DNA from: Prochlorococcus marinus XMU1406
Lineage (GTDB): Bacteria > Cyanobacteriota > Cyanobacteriia > PCC-6307 > Cyanobiaceae
Reading direction: 5' to 3'
DNA: 64,000 nucleotides
NCBI RefSeq assembly: GCF_017696055.1
Contig: NZ_JAAORG010000001.1
Span: forward strand, 1-64,000
In this document: in pieces, positions 1-10,365 of the stretch
Numbering within the stretch: the stretch's first letter is position 1
Layout: every line of letters begins with the position of its first letter
Program-made: the position numbers and the translations under genes
Notes under the pieces: model-generated
The model's input: the letters and a program-made list of their open reading frames with translations, nothing else
What the model was told of the DNA's origin: nothing
Databases searched by the model: none

Positions 1-163
1 AGATAAGGTTTTTAATTTAAGAATTCCACAGTTTCCACAATAACTACTACTACTAATTTTTTTATTTTATTATTTTATTTTTATATTAGAAAGAGAGAAA
101 AAACTTTATTGAATTTAATTTACGAAAAAAGTATATTGTATTTGTAAAAAGTTCCAAATTCCG
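1..163. other. Candidate replication origin segment upstream of dnaN
   Basis: This stretch has no ORF. It shows two DnaA-box-like nonamers in tandem, AATTCCACA at 22-30 and GTTTCCACA at 31-39. They are followed by four consecutive CTA triplets at 44-55 and then a strongly AT-rich tract to about 163. Cyanobacterial origins have been placed next to dnaN with boxes of the TTTTCCACA type, so location and motifs agree. On the bottom strand the CTA run reads 3'-GAT repeats, as in DnaA-trio elements. The window may begin inside the origin, so further boxes could lie to the left. Origin function is inferred. Confidence 0.5.
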
Positions 164-1321
164 ATGGAAATTATTTGTAATCAAAATGAATTAAATAATG
201 CAGTACAACTAGTGAGCAAAGCAGTTGCTTCTCGACCAACCCATCCAATTCTTGCAAATATACTTTTAACAGCTGACGAAGGAACCAATAAAATTAGCTT
301 GACAGGTTTTGACCTTAACTTAGGAATTCAAACTTCTTTTGATGGAACTGTTACAAATAGTGGAGCTATTACTATACCTTCAAAACTTTTATCAGAAATA
401 GTAAACAAACTACCCTACGAAACTCCTGTTTCTTTAAAAGTTGATGAGAGTTCAGATAATATTTTAATAAAAAGCGATAGAGGTTCTTTTAATCTTAAAG
501 GGATACCCTCTGATGAATATCCTAATTTACCATTTGTTGAAAGTGGGACTTCTTTGAATATTGATCCTAGTTCTTTTTTAAAAGCTTTAAAATCTACTAT
601 TTTTGCTAGTAGTAATGATGACTCAAAGCAATTACTCACAGGTGTCAATTTTACATTCAAAACAAATTATTTAGAGTCTGCTTCTACAGATGGTCATAGA
701 TTGGCTGTTGCTTTAATTGGCAACGAAGAATGTATCGAAAATAAAGAAACCTTATCTTCAAATGATGGTGACTTATCAGTAACTATTCCAACGAGATCAT
801 TAAGAGAAATTGAAAAACTAGTATCTTTAAGAAGCTCAGAAAATTCAATAAAGCTTTTCTATGACAAAGGTCAGGTAGTCTTTATTTCTTCTAATCAAAT
901 AATTACAACAAGAACCCTTGAAGGTAAGTATCCTAATTATTCTCAATTGATTCCTGATTCTTTTTCTAAGATTCTGAATTTTAATACAAAAAAATTAATT
1001 GATGCATTAGAAAGAATTGCTATTTTAGCTGATCAGCAAAGCAGTGTTGTAAAGATAAAATTGGATAATACAGACTTAGCTTCTATCAGTGCTGATGCTC
1101 AAGATATTGGAAACGCAAATGAATCAATACCTGTTGTTTACTCTGGAGAAAATTTTGATATTGCATTTAACGTTAGATATCTTTTAGAAGGTTTAAAAGT
1201 TATTGCTTCTGAAAATGTAATTTTAAAGTGTAATATCGCCACTACTCCAGCTGTTTTTGTACCTGAAGATAATTTAAATTCTTTTACTTACCTAGTTATG
1301 CCTGTGCAGGTTCGTTCTTAA
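164..1321 (+). CDS. dnaN: DNA polymerase III beta subunit (sliding clamp)
   Basis: The 385-residue product has the length and sequence character of the bacterial beta clamp: three repeated clamp folds and a C-terminal end reading YLVMPVQVRS, close to the usual LVMPMRL ending. It forms a dimeric ring on DNA that tethers the replicative polymerase and recruits repair enzymes. The ATG at 164 is the natural start and is preceded by the AT-rich candidate origin. The next gene starts one base after its stop, so the two are probably co-transcribed. In cyanobacteria dnaA is often elsewhere while dnaN marks the origin, which fits here. Confidence 0.97.
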   Translation: MEIICNQNELNNAVQLVSKAVASRPTHPILANILLTADEGTNKISLTGFDLNLGIQTSFDGTVTNSGAITIPSKLLSEIVNKLPYETPVSLKVDESSDNILIKSDRGSFNLKGIPSDEYPNLPFVESGTSLNIDPSSFLKALKSTIFASSNDDSKQLLTGVNFTFKTNYLESASTDGHRLAVALIGNEECIENKETLSSNDGDLSVTIPTRSLREIEKLVSLRSSENSIKLFYDKGQVVFISSNQIITTRTLEGKYPNYSQLIPDSFSKILNFNTKKLIDALERIAILADQQSSVVKIKLDNTDLASISADAQDIGNANESIPVVYSGENFDIAFNVRYLLEGLKVIASENVILKCNIATTPAVFVPEDNLNSFTYLVMPVQVRS

Positions 1322-1322
1322 C

Positions 1323-2030
1323 TTGAAATTACCTAAAGAAATTTTATTAAGTGAATTACTAAATTATAGTGTTAAGGGTAATATGGTCCTGAATTATGGA
1401 AATGGTGAAAATGTTTGGATGCATCCTCCAGTTCATCGAATTTTAGGATGGTACTCTCGCCCTTCAAATTTTGATTTAAAAAGGAATGTTTGGCGATTAA
1501 ATCAAATTACTCAAATAATAGATAATCAAATTTATGTTAAAGGTGATCCAGCTATTTCTGATTTAGGAACTTTAAATAGATTTCCAACTTTAATAGAAGC
1601 TAATCTGATAAATGTAAGTGGATCAAAAATAGGAGTTATTGCAGATTTTTTATTTGAAATGAAAACGGGTGAGATTAAATATTATTTGGTCTCTAGATCT
1701 AATCCTAAAATTCCAGGTTCTAGTAGATGGCAATTAAATATTAAAAATATTGTTGATCAACAACCTGGAATGGTATTTTGTGAAATTAATTCTTTAGATG
1801 ATTTATCTTTAATAAAATCAAGTATTAAAAATGAATTTTTGCAAAAAGGAAAAAAAATTATTGATAGATTTGATGATATGAAAAATATTGCTTCGAATAG
1901 ATTAGAGGATTGGCTTGAAGAAGATGAAGATATGCGCCAAAACTTAGATTTTAAACAAAAAAGTTTTTATAATGATGATAGTTCATCTAAACAGTTTAGT
2001 GAAAAAAAAGAAGATGAACCTTGGATATAA
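1323..2030 (+). CDS. PRC-barrel domain protein
   Basis: The 235-residue protein starts with TTG one base after the dnaN stop. Residues about 80-170 look like a PRC-barrel, with the pattern GSKIGVIADFLFEMKTGEI followed by a tyrosine- and serine-rich strand. PRC-barrels occur in the photosynthetic reaction-centre H subunit and in RNA-processing proteins such as RimM. The C-terminal 60 residues are highly charged and probably disordered (many D, E, K, S). It sits between dnaN and purL with only a 3-base gap on the right, so it looks like part of the same operon. Its biochemical role is not known to me. Confidence 0.8.
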   Translation: MKLPKEILLSELLNYSVKGNMVLNYGNGENVWMHPPVHRILGWYSRPSNFDLKRNVWRLNQITQIIDNQIYVKGDPAISDLGTLNRFPTLIEANLINVSGSKIGVIADFLFEMKTGEIKYYLVSRSNPKIPGSSRWQLNIKNIVDQQPGMVFCEINSLDDLSLIKSSIKNEFLQKGKKIIDRFDDMKNIASNRLEDWLEEDEDMRQNLDFKQKSFYNDDSSSKQFSEKKEDEPWI

Positions 2031-2033
2031 AGA

Positions 2034-4373
2034 ATGATAAATCAAGAAAATCATGATCTTTATGATCTTAATGAGGCACTCAAAGTTGAGAATTTAACAC
2101 TTAATGATTACAAAGAGATTTGCAAAAGATTAAAGAGAAAACCAAATAGAACGGAATTAGGCATGTTTGGTGTTATGTGGTCTGAACATTGTTGCTATAG
2201 AAATTCAAAATCTTTACTATCTAAGTTTCCCACTAAAGGTAAAAATGTTTTAGTTGGACCTGGAGAAAATGCTGGCGTTATTGATGTTGGAAATAATCAA
2301 AAACTTGTTTTTAAAATAGAAAGTCATAATCATCCTTCTGCTATTGAACCTTTTCAAGGTGCAGCTACGGGTGTAGGGGGGATTTTAAGAGATATATTTA
2401 CAATGGGTGCAAGGCCAATCGCAGTATTGAATTCACTAAGATTCGGAAACCTTGATCAATCATCTAATGTTGCTTTACTGCGAGGAGTTGTATCCGGTAT
2501 CGCACATTATGGGAATTGTGTAGGTGTGCCGACTGTTGGAGGTGAAATTGATTTCGATGATAGTTACTCTGGAAATCCTTTAGTTAATGTTATGGCTTTA
2601 GGGCTTTTAGAGACTGATGAAATTGTTTGTTCTGGAGCTAAAAATGTAGGATCACCAGTTCTATATGTTGGCAATACTACTGGCAGAGATGGTGTTGGTG
2701 GTGCCAGTTTTGCTAGTTCAGAATTAACTACAAACTCATTAGATGATAGACCTGCAGTTCAGGTAGGTGATCCATTTATTGAGAAAAGTCTTATTGAAGC
2801 CTGTTTGGATGCTTTTAAGACAGGAGATGTAATTGCGGCTCAAGATATGGGTGCAGCAGGTCTAACATGCAGTAGTGCAGAAATGGCTGCAAATGGGAAT
2901 TTAGGGATATCTATTGATTTAGATTTGGTTCCCTCTAGAGAAGATGAGATGTCTTCATACCAATATTTATTATCTGAATCGCAAGAGAGAATGTTGTTTG
3001 TCGTTAAAGAAGAAAAAATTAATGATCTTATTAAAAAATTTAATAAATGGGGATTATATGCCAATGTAATTGGTGAAGTAATAGGAACTAATGAAGTAAT
3101 TATTTCTCATAAAGGTAAAGTTGTTGCCCAAATACCTACTTCTGCTTTATCTGATGATACCCCTGTCAATTTTCACAATGTGATTAATAATCCACCTGAT
3201 AATCTTTTAAAGAAATGGGAATGGCAAGAAAATGATTTGCCAGAAATTAATGACCAAAAAATATTGTCATTGAAGGAAAACAAGTATTTTTCTTATTCAC
3301 AAATCATTTTAAAACTACTCTCTAATCCATCAATAGCTTCTAAACGATGGATTTATAAACAATACGACTCTCAAGTGCAGGCAAATACAGTATTTAAACC
3401 TGGGAAGTCAGATGCAGCAGTAATAAGACTAAGGGAACAAAATAAAAAACATAAAATTAAAGTATTTTCTGGTGTTGCTGCTTCAGTTGATTGTAATAGT
3501 AGATGGGTTGCTTTAGATCCTTTTAGAGGAACTATCGCTGCTGTTGCAGAGTCCGCTAGAAATGTTAGTTGTGTTGGGGCTGAACCAGTAGCAATTACAA
3601 ATAATTTAAATTTTTCTTCTCCTGAAAATGAAATAGGATATTGGCAATTGTCATCATCATGCAATGGAATTGCTGAAGCCTGTAAAGCTTTAGAAACTCC
3701 TGTTACAGGAGGTAATGTTTCTTTATACAATGAATCTAAAAATAAAGATAATTTAATTACTCCTATAAATCCTACTCCTGTTATTGGAATGGTTGGAAAG
3801 ATAGATAATGTAGAAAAAGCTATAAGTAGTGAATGGAAAAATATTGATGATCAAATCTGGTTAATTGGTTCGCATAAATCAGAAATAAAAATTGCAGCTA
3901 GTTCTTATTTGGAATATTTTCATGGAGAAATTACAGGTCGGCCTCCAAAAATAGATTTGCTGGATGAAAAGTTTTGCCAGAGTTTTTTAAGAAATGGGAT
4001 TTCAAAAAGTCTTGTAGTTTCTTCTCACGATATCAGCGATGGTGGTCTAGCTATAGCTTTAGCAGAGTCTTGTATTTTGTCCGCAAAAGGTGCAACGATA
4101 GAATTAAATAAAGATTTAAATAGAGATGATAATTTATTGTTTGGAGAAGGAGGTTCTAGAATTATTTTTTCAATTAGCAAAATGAAACAAAATGAATGGC
4201 TTAATTATTTAAAACAAAATCAAATAAATGTTCCATCAAGTGTGTATGTAAAAAAAATCGGATATGTATCTAGTGAAACTCTTATGATAAAAATTCAAGA
4301 TAAAAATATCTGCAATATTAGGGTTGAGGAATTATCCGAAAAATTTAATAATAGTATTTCAGATTACTTTTAA
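2034..4373 (+). CDS. purL: Phosphoribosylformylglycinamidine synthase, PurL subunit
   Basis: At 779 residues this is the small PurL of the three-part FGAM synthase, which works with PurS and PurQ to turn FGAR, ATP and glutamine into FGAM in purine synthesis. The AIR-synthase-like ATP-binding motif is clear at residues about 96-115 (SHNHPSAIEPFQGAATGVGG). A second AIR-synthase-like half follows from about 430. The N-terminus has the typical MWSEHCCYRNSK block near 47-60. purF follows after 51 bases, so consecutive or nearby purine steps are encoded together. purS and purQ are not in this window. Confidence 0.97.
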   Translation: MINQENHDLYDLNEALKVENLTLNDYKEICKRLKRKPNRTELGMFGVMWSEHCCYRNSKSLLSKFPTKGKNVLVGPGENAGVIDVGNNQKLVFKIESHNHPSAIEPFQGAATGVGGILRDIFTMGARPIAVLNSLRFGNLDQSSNVALLRGVVSGIAHYGNCVGVPTVGGEIDFDDSYSGNPLVNVMALGLLETDEIVCSGAKNVGSPVLYVGNTTGRDGVGGASFASSELTTNSLDDRPAVQVGDPFIEKSLIEACLDAFKTGDVIAAQDMGAAGLTCSSAEMAANGNLGISIDLDLVPSREDEMSSYQYLLSESQERMLFVVKEEKINDLIKKFNKWGLYANVIGEVIGTNEVIISHKGKVVAQIPTSALSDDTPVNFHNVINNPPDNLLKKWEWQENDLPEINDQKILSLKENKYFSYSQIILKLLSNPSIASKRWIYKQYDSQVQANTVFKPGKSDAAVIRLREQNKKHKIKVFSGVAASVDCNSRWVALDPFRGTIAAVAESARNVSCVGAEPVAITNNLNFSSPENEIGYWQLSSSCNGIAEACKALETPVTGGNVSLYNESKNKDNLITPINPTPVIGMVGKIDNVEKAISSEWKNIDDQIWLIGSHKSEIKIAASSYLEYFHGEITGRPPKIDLLDEKFCQSFLRNGISKSLVVSSHDISDGGLAIALAESCILSAKGATIELNKDLNRDDNLLFGEGGSRIIFSISKMKQNEWLNYLKQNQINVPSSVYVKKIGYVSSETLMIKIQDKNICNIRVEELSEKFNNSISDYF

Positions 4374-4424
4374 ATAAATATGAAAAATATTTCTCAACTA
4401 TTTAAATTTTTAAGATAATAAGTT

Positions 4425-5885
4425 ATGTGCGGAATAGTTGGCATTGTTTCTTCAGATGATGTAAATCAACAAATTTACGATAGTCTTTTGCTTCTGCAGC
4501 ATAGAGGTCAAGACTCAACAGGTATAGCAACAATGGAAAATACTGTTTTTCATATACATAAGGCTAAAGGTCAGGTTAATACTGCTTATAGAACAAGAGA
4601 TATGAGGAATTTAATCGGCAAAATTGGATTGGGTCATGTTAGGTATGCAACAAAGGGATCAGCCGAAAGTGTAGAAGAAGCACAGCCTTTTTACGTTAAT
4701 GCTCCTTATGGAATTGTTTTGATACATAATGGCAATTTGACGAATACCAGAGATTTAGAAAAACAATTATTTAATATTGATAAGCGGCATACAAATTCTT
4801 CAAGTGATACTGAAATGTTGTTAAATGTATTTGCGACAGAATTACAAGAACAAATTCATAATCAAGAATTAGAACCTGATATTATTTTTAATGCCGTCAA
4901 ATCTTTACATAAAAGAATTCAGGGATCATATGCTTCAATTGCGTTAATTTCAGGACATGGTTTACTAGCATTCAGAGATCCTTTCGGTATAAGGCCTTTA
5001 GTCATAGGAAAAAGATTTTCATTAATCACAAAAAAAGAAGAGTGGATGGTTGCTAGTGAATCTTTAGTGCTTGAGAATAACGATTATCAAATAGTGAGAG
5101 ATGTAGATCCTGGAGAAGCTGTTTTTATAAATCTTAATGGTGAGTTTTTTTCTAAGCAATGTTCTGAAAATCCAATGTTATTTCCTTGTGCTTTTGAATA
5201 TGTTTATTTAGCTAGGCCAGATTCAATTATGAATGGTATTTCAGTTTATAAAGCTCGTTTAAAGATGGGAGATTATTTGGCAGAAACAATAAAAGAGACA
5301 ATTAATTCTGGAGATATTGATGTTGTTATGCCTATTCCTGATTCTTCTCGACCTGCGGCAATGCAAGTTGCAAGACAGTTAGGGATAGAATATAGGGAAG
5401 GTTTTTTTAAAAACAGATATGTCGGCCGAACATTCATAATGCCTGGTCAACAGAAACGTAAGAAGTCTGTAAGACAAAAATTAAATGCTATGAGTGCAGA
5501 GTTTAAAAATAAAAATGTATTAATTGTTGATGATTCGATAGTAAGAGGTACTACTTCAAAAGAAATTGTCCAGATGGCTAAAGATGCAGGAGCAAATAAA
5601 GTTTTCTTTACATCAGCAGCCCCTCCTGTTCGTTATCCCCATGTTTATGGAATTAATATGCCTAATAGAGATGAATTAATAGCTCACGATAGAACAATAA
5701 GTGAAATTGCTGATCATCTTGAAATTGACAACCTTGTTTATCAAAGTGTTGAAAGTTTGCGTAAATCTATAATAAGTGATTCTTCTATTAAAGATTTGGA
5801 GATGAGTTGCTTTACTGGTTCTTATGTAACAGGAACAGTAAACCAAGAATACTTAAATTGGGTTGAAAATGAATACAAATCTTAG
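4425..5885 (+). CDS. purF: Amidophosphoribosyltransferase
   Basis: PurF catalyses the first committed step of purine synthesis, making phosphoribosylamine from PRPP and glutamine. The 486-residue protein begins MCGIVGIV, so removal of Met exposes Cys2 as the N-terminal nucleophile of the glutaminase domain. The PRPP-binding motif [15 protein letters not shown] lies near residues 364-378 in the phosphoribosyltransferase half. The ATG at 4425 is fixed by the need for Cys2. The gene ends tail-to-tail with the topoisomerase gene, with the two stop codons overlapping by four bases (5882-5885). Confidence 0.97.
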   Translation: MCGIVGIVSSDDVNQQIYDSLLLLQHRGQDSTGIATMENTVFHIHKAKGQVNTAYRTRDMRNLIGKIGLGHVRYATKGSAESVEEAQPFYVNAPYGIVLIHNGNLTNTRDLEKQLFNIDKRHTNSSSDTEMLLNVFATELQEQIHNQELEPDIIFNAVKSLHKRIQGSYASIALISGHGLLAFRDPFGIRPLVIGKRFSLITKKEEWMVASESLVLENNDYQIVRDVDPGEAVFINLNGEFFSKQCSENPMLFPCAFEYVYLARPDSIMNGISVYKARLKMGDYLAETIKETINSGDIDVVMPIPDSSRPAAMQVARQLGIEYREGFFKNRYVGRTFIMPGQQKRKKSVRQKLNAMSAEFKNKNVLIVDDSIVRGTTSKEIVQMAKDAGANKVFFTSAAPPVRYPHVYGINMPNRDELIAHDRTISEIADHLEIDNLVYQSVESLRKSIISDSSIKDLEMSCFTGSYVTGTVNQEYLNWVENEYKS

Positions 5886-8323
5886 TCGAAAAAGTTTTCC
5901 AGTCGGAAACAATTTTCAATATATTCATCCTTATCTAATTTTAAAAAATCAATCAAAAAATTTGATTTATTGGATTTGAAATTTAATTGATTTAGTTCCA
6001 ATCTTGCAGATTTATTCTTATTAGTTTCAATATCAAGGTAATGTTTATTAGTTATTATTTTCAGGAAGGAATCGTTTTTAAGTTCCGTTTTTTCATTTAG
6101 GTATCCCAAATTATATTCATTTGAGTAATAAATTTCATTACTATTTATACAAAAGAGTTTTCCTTGTTTAGATATTAAGAAAATATTTTCTCCATTATGG
6201 TATGTGCAACAAGAAACAATTTTTTCAGTTGGTAAAAGTTTTGCAAGAATTAATCCTTGGGATTGTTTAGAAGTTGGCATTAAAAATTTATTTGATAAAT
6301 TAAATCTAAAAATCCTTCCTATCGAGGTTAATATTATTAAATCTTTGTTTTCATTAGAAATAAATGAATCAATAGTTTTTAAATTATTTTTTAATTTTGT
6401 AATTGTGAAAGATCTGTTACTTTTAAGCATATCTTCATCAAATAAAACTTTTTTAAATCTTCCATCTGAATTTAAGATGCATAAATAATTTTTAATTTCT
6501 TTTTTAATTGAATGAAAATTTATTATTTCACTAGGATGAATATTTCCAAGAATTTTATTATCTAATTTATATTCTTTATTAAGATTTGACTCCCAATCAA
6601 TGTTAAAAACCTTCCCTGTATTTGTGATTCCAATTAATTTTATATTTTTTTCAATATTGCATATAAATTTTTGAATATTTTTATTATCTATAATTTTATT
6701 TACGACCTCAAATGATTTTTTGTAATTAGCAAAAAACATCTTTTTCAAGTAAAGTCTATTGTCTATGTATAATTTAGTTTTTTTATTTATATGGTCTTCT
6801 AATATTTGATTATTAAGTGTTTCTAATTCTTCATTTTCATTTATATTCTTTATTACTTTTGTTTTACGAGTAACATTATATTTTTTCTTTAATATTAATA
6901 ATTCTTCTATAAGCAATTCAAGTAATAATTCTCTTTCGTTTAATAATTTTTGAAAATAATTCTTTTTTTCTTCCAAATTTTTTATTTCATTATTAATTTG
7001 ATTTTTTTCTAGATTTGTTAATTTTCTTAGTGGCATATCCAAAACTGAATTTGCCTGTTTTTCACTTAAGAAAAAATTTTTAATTAATTTTGATCTAGCT
7101 TCCACAGAATTTTCAGATTCTTCAATAATTGTTATAACTTTTTTAATGTTTTTTGTGGCTTTAGATAAACCTTCTGATATTTCTAATTTTTCAAGAGTAT
7201 TTTTTAGAAAATAATAAGTTCTTTTTCTAATTGTTTCTTCTCTAAATTCAAGAAAATAGTTGAGATATTTTTTTAGGTTTAGTTGTACAGGCTTCCCTTT
7301 TATTAAAGCTAAGAATATAGCGCCATAGTTTGTTTGGAGAGTTGTTTTTTTATATAAATTAGAAATAACAAGTTCAGAATTAGAATCTTTTTTTAGCTCT
7401 ATTACAATTCTCATTCCATCTCTATCGCTCTCATCCCTAATATCAGAGATCCCATGAATTTTTCCTGAATTAACAAGTTCTGCTAGTTTTTCAATCCAAC
7501 CTGCTTTATTAATTTGGTAAGGAAGTTCAGTAATGATTAATGCATTCTTTTTATGTTTCCCTTTGCCTACATTTACTTCTTCTGTATTTATAACTCCTCT
7601 TATTGTTAAGGATCCTTTTCCTGTTTCATAAAGTTCCTCTATTGCTGGGCTATAAATTAACTCTCCGCCCGTAGGAAAATCAGGCCCTTTAATAATGTTA
7701 GAAAGTTTTTTATCACTTATATCTTTATTTTTTATTAAACCAACTAAGCCATCTACAATTTCGCCTAGGTTGTGAGGGGGTATATTTGTTGCCATGCCAA
7801 CAGCAATACCTGAAGAGCCGTTCAACAATAAAAATGGAAGTTGTGCTGGAAGAACATTTGGTTCTTTTTGAGAACCGTCAAAGTTATTTGAGAAGTTTAC
7901 TGTTCCTAATCCAATTTCTTCAAGAAATCCTTTATGAGCTATCGGCGCTAATCTTGTTTCAGTATATCTCATAGCTGCTGGTGGGTCATTATCTACAGAT
8001 CCAAAATTTCCATGACCATCAAGAGTAGGATATTTAGTAGAAAAATTTTGTACTAGCCTTACTAATGCATCATATACTGCTTGATCTCCATGAGGATGGT
8101 ACTTTCCTAGGACGTCTCCCACAACTCTCGCACACTTTCTAAATGGTTTATCAGGTGTTAAGCCTAATTCGTACATTGCAAATAGTATTCTTCTTTGTAC
8201 AGGCTTAAGACCGTCTCTTGCATCGGGAAGAGCACGTCCAACTATTACGCTCATTGCATATTCCAAATAAGAACGTTGCATTTCTTCCTGAAGTGAGATA
8301 GAAGTGAAGTTTTTCTTATCCAT
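5882..8323 (-). CDS. parC: Type IIA topoisomerase subunit A, ParC-like (second GyrA-family protein)
   Basis: The 813-residue protein has the breakage-reunion domain of GyrA/ParC. The active-site tyrosine is Y120 in the block [10 protein letters not shown], and KYHPHGD lies at 74-80. The residue after HGD, Ser83 in E. coli GyrA numbering, is Gln81 here. The C-terminal half is rich in Asn, Lys and Ile. I see no canonical GyrA box (QRRGGKG type); the nearest stretch reads SKQSQGL. That argues for a ParC-like, decatenating role rather than negative supercoiling, and GyrA proper is likely elsewhere. It could also be annotated gyrA. The start ATG is at 8323. Confidence 0.85.
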   Translation of the reverse strand: MDKKNFTSISLQEEMQRSYLEYAMSVIVGRALPDARDGLKPVQRRILFAMYELGLTPDKPFRKCARVVGDVLGKYHPHGDQAVYDALVRLVQNFSTKYPTLDGHGNFGSVDNDPPAAMRYTETRLAPIAHKGFLEEIGLGTVNFSNNFDGSQKEPNVLPAQLPFLLLNGSSGIAVGMATNIPPHNLGEIVDGLVGLIKNKDISDKKLSNIIKGPDFPTGGELIYSPAIEELYETGKGSLTIRGVINTEEVNVGKGKHKKNALIITELPYQINKAGWIEKLAELVNSGKIHGISDIRDESDRDGMRIVIELKKDSNSELVISNLYKKTTLQTNYGAIFLALIKGKPVQLNLKKYLNYFLEFREETIRKRTYYFLKNTLEKLEISEGLSKATKNIKKVITIIEESENSVEARSKLIKNFFLSEKQANSVLDMPLRKLTNLEKNQINNEIKNLEEKKNYFQKLLNERELLLELLIEELLILKKKYNVTRKTKVIKNINENEELETLNNQILEDHINKKTKLYIDNRLYLKKMFFANYKKSFEVVNKIIDNKNIQKFICNIEKNIKLIGITNTGKVFNIDWESNLNKEYKLDNKILGNIHPSEIINFHSIKKEIKNYLCILNSDGRFKKVLFDEDMLKSNRSFTITKLKNNLKTIDSFISNENKDLIILTSIGRIFRFNLSNKFLMPTSKQSQGLILAKLLPTEKIVSCCTYHNGENIFLISKQGKLFCINSNEIYYSNEYNLGYLNEKTELKNDSFLKIITNKHYLDIETNKNKSARLELNQLNFKSNKSNFLIDFLKLDKDEYIENCFRLENFFD

Positions 8324-8400
8324 TAGAGCGCATAATTGAAAAATTATTGATTAACTAAATTAAGACTAATAGGTATAACAATATTTACCAGTATTCAAAA

Positions 8401-9264
8401 TCAAGAAGATTCAATTATTTTAGATTTTGCCAGTATTACATCTTTTTTAAGCTGTTCATTTTGTAAAAGAATTTCTGTAGAGGCTTGTAATTTTTCTCCC
8501 CATAACTGTTCTTTTCTATAGTCATAATTGACATATTTGGGATCTTTAGCCAAAGCTTTTTTTGCTAACTGAATTGCTAATTTAGTATCATTAATTCTCA
8601 TACATGAAGCCAGTCCTAGTAATGGTTCAGCATTTTCTTGAAATGAGATTGCACTTTTAAAAAGTTTGATTGATAGATTTATATTGCTTTTCTCAAAATA
8701 AGCTAAACCTTTATTATTGATTGCTTGCCAGAAATCAGGCTTAATTTTTATAGATTTATCAAAGAATTTGATAGCTTCCAAGTAATTTTTTTCCATTAAT
8801 AAAATATTTCCTAATTGAAAAATAGCTTTGTGGTTATTAGGTTCTATCTTTATACCTTTTTCTAAAGATCTCTTAGCCTTTGATTGTTGGGAAATTTTTA
8901 AGTAAATATTACTTTTAGCAAAATATATTTCGCTAATATTTGAATTGATTTGTTCTGCTTTATTTAAAGAATTTAATGCGTTTTTGTATTTTTTATTAGC
9001 TATTTGTGATTCAGCCAAAATTAACCATAGTTTTTCATCTTTTGCATTTATTTTTATAGCTAATTTGGCTAAGTTGAGACTGTCTTCATATTGTCCAAAA
9101 TAAAGTAGTTGATATGCATTTTTGCCAATATTTAAACTTTGTTTTTGTAAATGTTTTGTAGTTGGGAAATAATAGTAAGGAACTATTGCTTGAACTTTTT
9201 CTATTTGAAGAAAGTAAAAACTGATTAAGGAGAAACAGATTATTTTTTTTAAAAACTTTTTCAT
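8401..9264 (-). CDS. TPR-repeat protein with signal peptide
   Basis: The 287-residue protein begins with a lysine-rich N-terminus and a hydrophobic segment (residues about 8-26) ending VQA, a plausible signal peptidase site. Most of the rest is tandem 34-residue helical TPR units, with repeated patterns of the type A..LG.....Y..AI..F.KAI...P between residues about 50 and 250. TPR proteins act as scaffolds in complexes; this one would act in the periplasm or lumen if the signal is used. It is four bases from queG on the same strand and probably shares its transcript. No specific partner can be named. Confidence 0.85.
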   Translation of the reverse strand: MKKFLKKIICFSLISFYFLQIEKVQAIVPYYYFPTTKHLQKQSLNIGKNAYQLLYFGQYEDSLNLAKLAIKINAKDEKLWLILAESQIANKKYKNALNSLNKAEQINSNISEIYFAKSNIYLKISQQSKAKRSLEKGIKIEPNNHKAIFQLGNILLMEKNYLEAIKFFDKSIKIKPDFWQAINNKGLAYFEKSNINLSIKLFKSAISFQENAEPLLGLASCMRINDTKLAIQLAKKALAKDPKYVNYDYRKEQLWGEKLQASTEILLQNEQLKKDVILAKSKIIESS

Positions 9265-9268
9265 ATTT

Positions 9269-10216
9269 TTATTTTTTAGTATTTAGATTTGCTTTTATAT
9301 TTCTTTTCCACATCCATGGTTTAATTCTTTTTAATGTAGTTCCTTTAAGATTTTTTTTCCAAGTTTTATCGTCCCAAGTTAACGACTCAACATTAAGATT
9401 ATTAATCCATTCTTTTGGTGTAGTTTCAAAATTATTGTTGTATGGTACTGATTGATTCCAAGGGCATACATCTTGACAAATATCACATCCCGCAACCCAT
9501 CCGTCTAAATTTTTTTCTATTATCTTTGGAATAGTTTTTTCTCTGTTTTCTATTGTGTGATACGCAATGCATAGATCTGACTGTATTACAAAGGGTTCGA
9601 CTATGGCCTTTGTGGGACAACGTTCAATACAGATATCACATTTTCCGCAAAGTGATTGATGAGGTTTATCTGGCATTAAATCTTTTGTAAGGATCATAAA
9701 ACCCAAAGTAAACCAAGAACCATTTTTTTTGCTTATTAAATTACTATTTTTACCTATCCAACCTATCCCTGATTCCTCAGCCCATGCTTTTTCAAGAAGA
9801 GGAGAAGTATCGACACATATTTTCCATTTGCAATCAGGAATTTTTAGATTGATCCATTTACCAATATTCTTTAATTTTTTGTGAATAACTTTATGATAAT
9901 CTTCTCCTTGGCTAAATTTAGCTACCTTGAGGAAATTATTATTGTTATTTTCTGAATTAATGTAAGCAAATCCAACACTTAAAACACTTTTTGCATCTTC
10001 AAAAAGTGATCCTATATTTTTTCTTTTTTCTGCTTCCATCCATTTCATTTCAGCATGGTTGTTATTTGATAACCATCTTTCTAAAGCATTAGTTCTTAAT
10101 TTTATCCGCGAACTACCTGGTATTGAAGCTATTCCAGCAATTGTAAAACCTTCGAAAATAGCCCTTTCTTTTAATTGTTGACTTATTTCTTTTTTTTCTT
10201 GAATCGTATCAATCAT
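9269..10216 (-). CDS. queG: Epoxyqueuosine reductase
   Basis: QueG performs the last step of queuosine synthesis, reducing epoxyqueuosine to queuosine in the tRNA anticodon loop with a cobalamin and two [4Fe-4S] clusters. The 315-residue protein shows the cluster cysteines C190, C193, C196, C200 and C216, C244, C247, C251 (CGKCDICIERCP and CDICQDVCP). Asp136 in CVDTSP corresponds to the catalytic acid of the family. The cobalamin requirement fits a genome that also encodes CbiD (33763-34881). It lies upstream of the TPR gene on the same strand. Confidence 0.95.
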   Translation of the reverse strand: MIDTIQEKKEISQQLKERAIFEGFTIAGIASIPGSSRIKLRTNALERWLSNNNHAEMKWMEAEKRKNIGSLFEDAKSVLSVGFAYINSENNNNNFLKVAKFSQGEDYHKVIHKKLKNIGKWINLKIPDCKWKICVDTSPLLEKAWAEESGIGWIGKNSNLISKKNGSWFTLGFMILTKDLMPDKPHQSLCGKCDICIERCPTKAIVEPFVIQSDLCIAYHTIENREKTIPKIIEKNLDGWVAGCDICQDVCPWNQSVPYNNNFETTPKEWINNLNVESLTWDDKTWKKNLKGTTLKRIKPWMWKRNIKANLNTKK

Positions 10217-10365
10217 TTCTTTATTTTTTTATTGTATTTCCTTTAAAAGTTATTTTTTGGAGAATCAACTTATAAATAAAAATAGACATATTTAAAAAAA
10301 ATATATCCTAACTCATTAAAAACAGTTAAATTATTAGTAAAGTTAATATAGTTAGATACGTTATT

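Noticed and set aside
4380-4418. Twelve-codon mini-ORF between purL and purF
   Set aside because: ATG to TAA is easily found by chance in a 51-base AT-rich gap, and no attenuator structure was seen.
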